Positions 59,899 to 64,000 of a DNA stretch of 64,000 bases are shown one piece after another (position 1 is the first letter of the stretch; each line of letters begins with the position of its first letter). Both the position numbers and the translations under genes were made by a program. The notes beneath the pieces were generated by a model. It did not search any database. It was not told where the DNA came from and saw only the letters and a list, made by a program, of their open reading frames with translations. Source of the DNA: Georgenia thermotolerans (GTDB lineage: Bacteria; Actinomycetota; Actinomycetes; Actinomycetales; Actinomycetaceae); assembly GCF_009193185.1 (NCBI RefSeq), contig NZ_VUKF01000004.1, forward strand, positions 1-64,000, read 5' to 3'.

Positions 59899-60822
59899 TC
59901 AGCCGATCTGGGCCAGCCGCGGCAGCAGCGGCGTCATCGCCTCCATGGCGTCGGCACGCACGACGTACCGGGTGATGCCCCAGCGGCGGCGATGCGCGGT
60001 GACGGCGTCCACGATCTCGTCCGCGGTGCCCACCAGCACGTAGGGGACGGTGAGCAGCTCACTCACGCTCACGCCGGCGTGAGCGGCCATCTCCGCGACC
60101 GCCCCCTCGGCGTCATCGGTCACGGTCACCTGCTGCACGAGTGCCTCGAGCACCGGGGGCTCGGAGCGCCCCGCCGCTCCCTCGGCGGCAAGTGCGACCT
60201 GCTGGTCCACGACGTCGGGGGTCCACCGGACCTCGTGCATGTGGCCGTCCGGCAGCGTGCGTCCCAGCCCGCTGAGCCCGACCACGTCCGCGTGCTTCCC
60301 GGCGAACCTCAGCAGGCGCGAGTTCGACGTGCCGATCGTGAGCGGGATGCGGTCCTGCACCGGCCGGGGCGCGTCCAGCCGGGCCCCGTGAAGGGCCAGC
60401 TGCGGGGAGTCGACGGTGACCTCCTCGCCGGCCAGCAGGTCCTGCACCGCGCGGACGACGGCCATGGCACGCTCCACGCGCGCCGCGACCCCGGGGCGCT
60501 CGCGGCCCACGGCCCGCCACTCGGCCGGCGTGTGCCCTGCGCCGAGCCCGAGGCGGGCCCGACCACCCGAGACGACGTCGAGGGTGGCCACGTCGGTGGC
60601 GATGTGGAGCGGCTCGCGCACCCCGCCGTTGGTGACGTAGGAACCGAGCCCGATGCGCGACGTCACCGCCCCCGCCGCCGCCAGCGCGACAAAGGGCGCC
60701 GGGACGGACCCCGGGTGGTCCGCCGTCGACAGGGCGTCGAAACCACGGGACTCGACCTCGCGGGCCAGCTCGAGCCAGGAGGCGGCATCCTTCGGGAGCG
60801 CCTGGACGGTGATCGTGACCAT
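59899..60822 (-). CDS. LLM-class flavin-dependent oxidoreductase
   Basis: A 307-residue luciferase-like TIM barrel. ESRGFDALSTADHPG, SRIGLGSYVTNGGVREPLHIATDVATLDVVSGGRARLGLGAGH and IPLTIGTSNSRLLRFAGKHADVVGLSG fit the F420-linked group TIGR03621-like. The substrate is unknown. It shares only the fold with the member at 41227. It converges with the DUF222-HNH gene 31 bases away. Confidence 0.87.
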   Translation of the reverse strand: MVTITVQALPKDAASWLELAREVESRGFDALSTADHPGSVPAPFVALAAAGAVTSRIGLGSYVTNGGVREPLHIATDVATLDVVSGGRARLGLGAGHTPAEWRAVGRERPGVAARVERAMAVVRAVQDLLAGEEVTVDSPQLALHGARLDAPRPVQDRIPLTIGTSNSRLLRFAGKHADVVGLSGLGRTLPDGHMHEVRWTPDVVDQQVALAAEGAAGRSEPPVLEALVQQVTVTDDAEGAVAEMAAHAGVSVSELLTVPYVLVGTADEIVDAVTAHRRRWGITRYVVRADAMEAMTPLLPRLAQIG

Positions 60823-60955
60823 GGGGACAGCGTCGCGGAGTGCGCGCGGCCGCGCCGCCTCTTCCGCCCAAGGCGGACGGAGGGGCGTCAGGGCGCAGGG
60901 ATGGGCGTCGCAGTGCCCTTCTCCCGGCCCTTGTGAACGGGCGCGGGCGGCGTCG

Positions 60956-61684
60956 TCAGCCCCCGGCGCCCGCCCGGACGAGCGCGGAGGCGGTGCCGAG
61001 CCAGGTGTGCGGATTCCGGTCCCAGCACCAGCCCAGCTTCGGGCGGCGCTGGCTGATCCAGATGGCGGGCACCCGCTGGTTGGTGCCGGTCCGCGAGCCG
61101 GCGAGCGAGAAGCACCGGTTGGGCCGCAGCATGTCCGGCCGGGTGATCACCAGCGCCAGCCCCTCGGCGATGGTCAGCGGCGTGCGACCGCGGCCGGCGA
61201 GGTCCGCCAAGGCGTCCTCCGGCGTGACGTTGACGTAGCGCGCCCCGACCTCGACGCCGCCGAGGAGGTAGGCGAACCCCGGCGGCACCGTGACGGCGTC
61301 GAGGGGACGGTAGGTGCGGGCCTCGTCCTCGTCGATCACGCTCACCCCGGGCCGGGTGCCGCGCCGCATCGCCGGCACGAGGTCGTTGACCCGCAGCGCG
61401 TCCGACGCGAGCACGAGGACGAAGGGGACGTGGTCGTCCGCGGGCACGTCCCCCGGGCGGGCAAGGTCGAGGTCCGGCAGCCGGGTCGCGAGCGGTGCGA
61501 GCACCTCCCGGAACGCGCTCTCCTCCGTCCCGAGGAGCTCGGGCAGCCCCATGTCCACGTAGACCTGCACCTGACGCCGCAGCTCGTCGTGGGCGGCCGC
61601 CCCGGGGTCGAACGCGGCGGTCGCCGGCGAGCTCGGGGCGAGCGTGGGCAGGGTGTCGGCGGTCTCGACGGTGACGAGCGGCAA
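60956..61684 (-). CDS. DUF5701 family protein
   Basis: A 242-residue soluble protein. The C-terminal half (TPEDALADLAGRGRTPLTIAEGLALV, CFSLAGSRTGTNQRVPAIWISQRRPKLGWCWDRNPHTWLGTASA) is the DUF5701 hallmark. The function is unknown. The TTG start at 61684 is supported by GAGAGGAG six bases ahead. It is downstream of the flavin monooxygenase gene on the same strand with 109 bases between. Confidence 0.83.
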   Translation of the reverse strand: MPLVTVETADTLPTLAPSSPATAAFDPGAAAHDELRRQVQVYVDMGLPELLGTEESAFREVLAPLATRLPDLDLARPGDVPADDHVPFVLVLASDALRVNDLVPAMRRGTRPGVSVIDEDEARTYRPLDAVTVPPGFAYLLGGVEVGARYVNVTPEDALADLAGRGRTPLTIAEGLALVITRPDMLRPNRCFSLAGSRTGTNQRVPAIWISQRRPKLGWCWDRNPHTWLGTASALVRAGAGG

Positions 61685-61793
61685 CGGTTTCTCCTCTCGG
61701 CGATGGCGGGCCGGGCCCCGCCCGAACCCTCCTCAACGCCGCCGGATCGGGACTTGTTCCGGGCAGGGGCTCCGGTGAGGGGCGGTAGCGCGA

Positions 61794-62900
61794 TCAGCGG
61801 AGCACCGGAGCCGTTTCCGCGGTGGTCCGCCGGTGCGCGGCGATGTGCCGGGCCACGTGCTCCGCGTCGCGCCCGGCGCCGAGGATGAGCATCGAGGCGT
61901 AGGCGAACTGGAAGGGCAGCCCGGCGAAGTACAGACCGGGCACGCCGTCGACCACACCGCGGTGGTGGCACGGGTAGCCCGTCTCGTCGAGCGGCGCCGG
62001 CTCCACCCACCGGAAGTCCTCCCGGTACCCGGTGCACCACAGCACGTTGCGGACGTCGAGGACCCGCCCGTCGTCCAGCAGCGGCAGCCCGTCGCGGGTG
62101 CCGACCGTGCGCGCCGGCGTCAGCTCCACGCCCGCCTCGGCGAGATGCCGGCGCTTGACGCGGATCAGCGGCGCGGCGCCGCCGCGGCGCACCGCGGGCG
62201 CGATCTTCCGCCCGATCGGGGTGCGCAGCGTCAGGAGGTGCTGGAACACGATCGGGACGACGACGTTGGCCACCCGGGCCGACGGGCGGCCGAGGGTGTA
62301 CGGCACCTCCCCACGGATCCGCCCCGACAGCACGGTGCGGTGGGTGGCCGCCACCTCGAGGGCGAGGTCCGCGCCGGAGTGGGAGGCGCCGACGACGAGC
62401 ACCGGGCCGTCCTGCAGCTGGGCGGGGTTGCGGTATCCGGCGGAATGGATCTGCACGATGCCCGGGTCGAGGTCGGCGGCGAAGCCCGGGACGTGCGGGC
62501 GCTTGTGCGCGCCGGTGGCCACCACCACCTGCGCGGCGTCGATCGACCCGCCGTCGTCGGTGATCACCACGAACCCGCCCTGACGGGCCAGGACGCGCTC
62601 GACGTGCACGCCGAGGCGGACCGGCAGGTCCATGGCGGCGGCGTAGCCCGCGAGGAAGTCGCCCATCGCGGCGCCGGTGGGATAGGTGCCGCGCGGCGCC
62701 GGGAAGGCCATCCCCGGCAGCCCGTCGCCCTGGGCGGGCGAGAAGAGCTGGAGCGAGTCGTACCGCTCCCGCCACACGTCGCCCACCCGGGCGCGGCCCT
62801 CGAGCACCAGCACCGGCACGCCCCGCCGGCGCAGGTGGTACGCCGTGGCCAGGCCGGCCTGCCCGGCGCCGATGATGACGGTCTCGACCTGCTCGCTCAT
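61794..62900 (-). CDS. flavin-dependent monooxygenase (FMO/CzcO-like)
   Basis: A 368-residue FAD/NADPH enzyme. The FAD-binding GAGQAGLATAYHL is at 11-23 and the NADPH-binding VVGASHSGADLALEVA at about 165-180; VVVATGAHKRPHVPG lies between. The FMO identifying motif is weak. It may oxidise a small molecule or export-linked substrate; the neighbour LuxR gene may control it. The ATG has GGGAGGGAC in front. Confidence 0.87.
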   Translation of the reverse strand: MSEQVETVIIGAGQAGLATAYHLRRRGVPVLVLEGRARVGDVWRERYDSLQLFSPAQGDGLPGMAFPAPRGTYPTGAAMGDFLAGYAAAMDLPVRLGVHVERVLARQGGFVVITDDGGSIDAAQVVVATGAHKRPHVPGFAADLDPGIVQIHSAGYRNPAQLQDGPVLVVGASHSGADLALEVAATHRTVLSGRIRGEVPYTLGRPSARVANVVVPIVFQHLLTLRTPIGRKIAPAVRRGGAAPLIRVKRRHLAEAGVELTPARTVGTRDGLPLLDDGRVLDVRNVLWCTGYREDFRWVEPAPLDETGYPCHHRGVVDGVPGLYFAGLPFQFAYASMLILGAGRDAEHVARHIAAHRRTTAETAPVLR

Positions 62901-63043
62901 GGCTGTCCCTCCCGGCCCCCGGTCGGGGCCTTCACCCACGACGCTAGGTTCGGGCCGGCGGGACGACGTCGGGCGGCCTACCCATCCGGCCGCGAGCGCC
63001 ATGGGTAGTTCTGTGCAGGCGGGCAGCCGCGCCCGCCAGGCCC

Positions 63044-64000
63044 TCACACCAGGTGGTGCTCGTAGGCGTACGCCGTGGCGGCGGCCCGTGAGGGCAGGTC
63101 GAGCTTGGTGAAGATGTTGCTCAGGTGCCGCGCCACCGTCTTCTCGCTGAGGAAGAGCTCGGCGGCGATGGCCCGGTTGGTCCGCCCGGTCGCCACCAGC
63201 CGCAGCACCTCGACCTCGCGGGGCGTCAGCCCGCCGGGCGCGACGGGCGCCCGGCGGCTCAGCGCCTCCACCCGGGCGAGGTCCTGGCGGGCGCCGAGCT
63301 GGGTGAACGCCCACCGGGCGGCGTCGAGCTCGAGCTGGGCGGCGTCCTCGTCCCCGGCGGCCCGGTACGCCGCGCCCATGGCCGCCCGGGTCCGGGCCGC
63401 CTCGTACGGCACGCCCAGCTCCTGCCACAGTCCCCAGGCACGGCGCAGCACCGCCAGCGCCGCGTCGGGGCGGCCCTCGGCGAGCAGCACCGCCCCGTGC
63501 GCCCCGGCGGCGACGGCGTGCAGCCAGGGGTTGTCGCGGCGGGACGCCATGTCGGCGAGCTCGGCAGCGGCCCGCCGCGCCTGCGCGACGTCGCCGGCCG
63601 CGACCAGCACCTCGACGACGGCGGGCAGCACCTGGCACCGGGCCAGGGAGTGCGGTGCGCCGTCGAGCACGCGGCGGACGGCGGCGGCCGCGTCCTCCAC
63701 GCGGCCCTGCTCGAGCCGCAGCAGGGCCAGGCCGGGCTGCGGCTCCTCCCCCAGCTGGTTGGCGCGGCGGTAGGCGGTCTCCGCCTCGTCGGGGCGCCCG
63801 AGCAGGCGGAGGATCTCGGCCTGCTGGTACACCGCCTGGCCGAGCTCGGGCTGGCCGGGCGGGTCGGTGAGGCGCTCGACGGCGCGCTCGGCCTCGGCGA
63901 GGGCGTCGGCCCAGTCCCCGTGGGCGAGCATGATGTGGGCGCGGTTGACCAGGCACTCGCCGCGGAAGGGCACGAGGTCCGGCTGCTGCTCGCACCACCG
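63044..64000 (-). CDS. LuxR-family regulator with TPR-like repeats (partial, 5' end outside window)
   Basis: The frame is open to the window edge (319 codons). The visible part has helical TPR-like repeats (about residues 1-245, such as ALAEAERAVERL, EAETAYRRANQLG) and a C-terminal LuxR helix-turn-helix (LTPREVEVLRLVATGRTNRAIAAELFLSEKTVARHLSNIFTKL). The edge sequence RWCEQQPDLVPFRGECLVNRA is an internal family segment, so more coding sequence lies beyond. In relatives the gene lies beside an FMO-type oxidoreductase, as here. The ligand is unknown. Confidence 0.87.
   Translation of the reverse strand, partial: RWCEQQPDLVPFRGECLVNRAHIMLAHGDWADALAEAERAVERLTDPPGQPELGQAVYQQAEILRLLGRPDEAETAYRRANQLGEEPQPGLALLRLEQGRVEDAAAAVRRVLDGAPHSLARCQVLPAVVEVLVAAGDVAQARRAAAELADMASRRDNPWLHAVAAGAHGAVLLAEGRPDAALAVLRRAWGLWQELGVPYEAARTRAAMGAAYRAAGDEDAAQLELDAARWAFTQLGARQDLARVEALSRRAPVAPGGLTPREVEVLRLVATGRTNRAIAAELFLSEKTVARHLSNIFTKLDLPSRAAATAYAYEHHLV

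Noticed and set aside
61768-61812. Inverted repeat GGCTCCGGTG / CACCGGAGCC near the monooxygenase stop
   Set aside because: The 25-base loop is long and one arm is inside the coding sequence; too weak to call a terminator.
1-64000. tRNA, rRNA, CRISPR arrays, insertion sequences or prophage
   Set aside because: No gap contains cloverleaf-like sequence, spaced repeats or transposase/integrase motifs; most gaps are under 300 bases.

Overview
The window is very GC-rich, densely coded DNA from a high-GC Gram-positive bacterium (Actinomycetota), most likely of the order Micrococcales (Cellulomonas/Georgenia-like; genus is inference). The case rests on gene content: an actinobacterial bcc-aa3 respiratory chain with diheme QcrC and CtaF, an Rv2175c/PknL pair, GarA (FHA) and FtsR (MerR), class II DAHP synthase, paired DUF881 proteins around Sbp, and a DUF222-HNH protein. 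I find 57 protein-coding genes (two cut by the window ends). I see no tRNA, rRNA, CRISPR array, prophage or insertion sequence.

Layout. 1-16 kb: DUF4192 (partial), polyprenyl diphosphate synthase, Rv2175c-like regulator, LysM-transglycosylase, PASTA kinase PknL, a molybdopterin oxidoreductase, AroG, PPi-type phosphofructokinase, PlsC, ROK glucokinase, acyl-CoA ligase, a DnaQ-UvrC fusion and a small Lrp-type protein. 16-28.5 kb: trpD coupled to a degenerate receiver gene, then ctaE-qcrC-qcrA-qcrB facing ctaC-ctaD-ctaF, with sodA between; then an FKBP lipoprotein and an ErpA-type protein. From memory, the order from the prenyl synthase to the DUF3043 gene (about 32 kb) follows M. tuberculosis Rv2173-Rv2206 with the mycobacterial envelope genes absent. 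32-40.5 kb: aldo/keto reductase, pyrD, then a minus-strand series MerR, DUF151, ftsR, garA, DUF881, sbp, DUF881, pgsA matching Rv1830-Rv1822. 40.5-64 kb is more accessory: LLM oxidoreductases, RNase HI with an extra N-terminal domain, an EF-G paralogue, a degenerate GlgC-like protein, an acyltransferase next to a polysaccharide deacetylase/glycosyltransferase fusion, PepN, a universal stress protein, ArfB, a chitosanase, DUF222-HNH, DUF5701, a flavin monooxygenase and a LuxR regulator (partial).

How genes fit together. QcrCAB, CtaCDF and CtaE form one menaquinol-to-oxygen electron path. PknL, Rv2175c and GarA belong to the Ser/Thr phosphorylation network linking the cell wall to metabolism. 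AroG and TrpD serve tryptophan synthesis. The deacetylase/synthase fusion, the acyltransferase and perhaps the chitosanase suggest a secreted amino-sugar polymer.

Non-coding signals. About fifteen genes have a TAnnnT -10 box only 6-8 bases before the start codon, pointing to leaderless mRNAs. Strong hairpin terminators separate convergent units. Unusual items are a 6 x 18 bp tandem repeat, two adjacent 38 bp palindromes, paired 20 bp direct repeats at the head of an 824 bp gene-free stretch, a palindromic -10 box shared by divergent genes, and short duplications across the stop codons of at least five genes.
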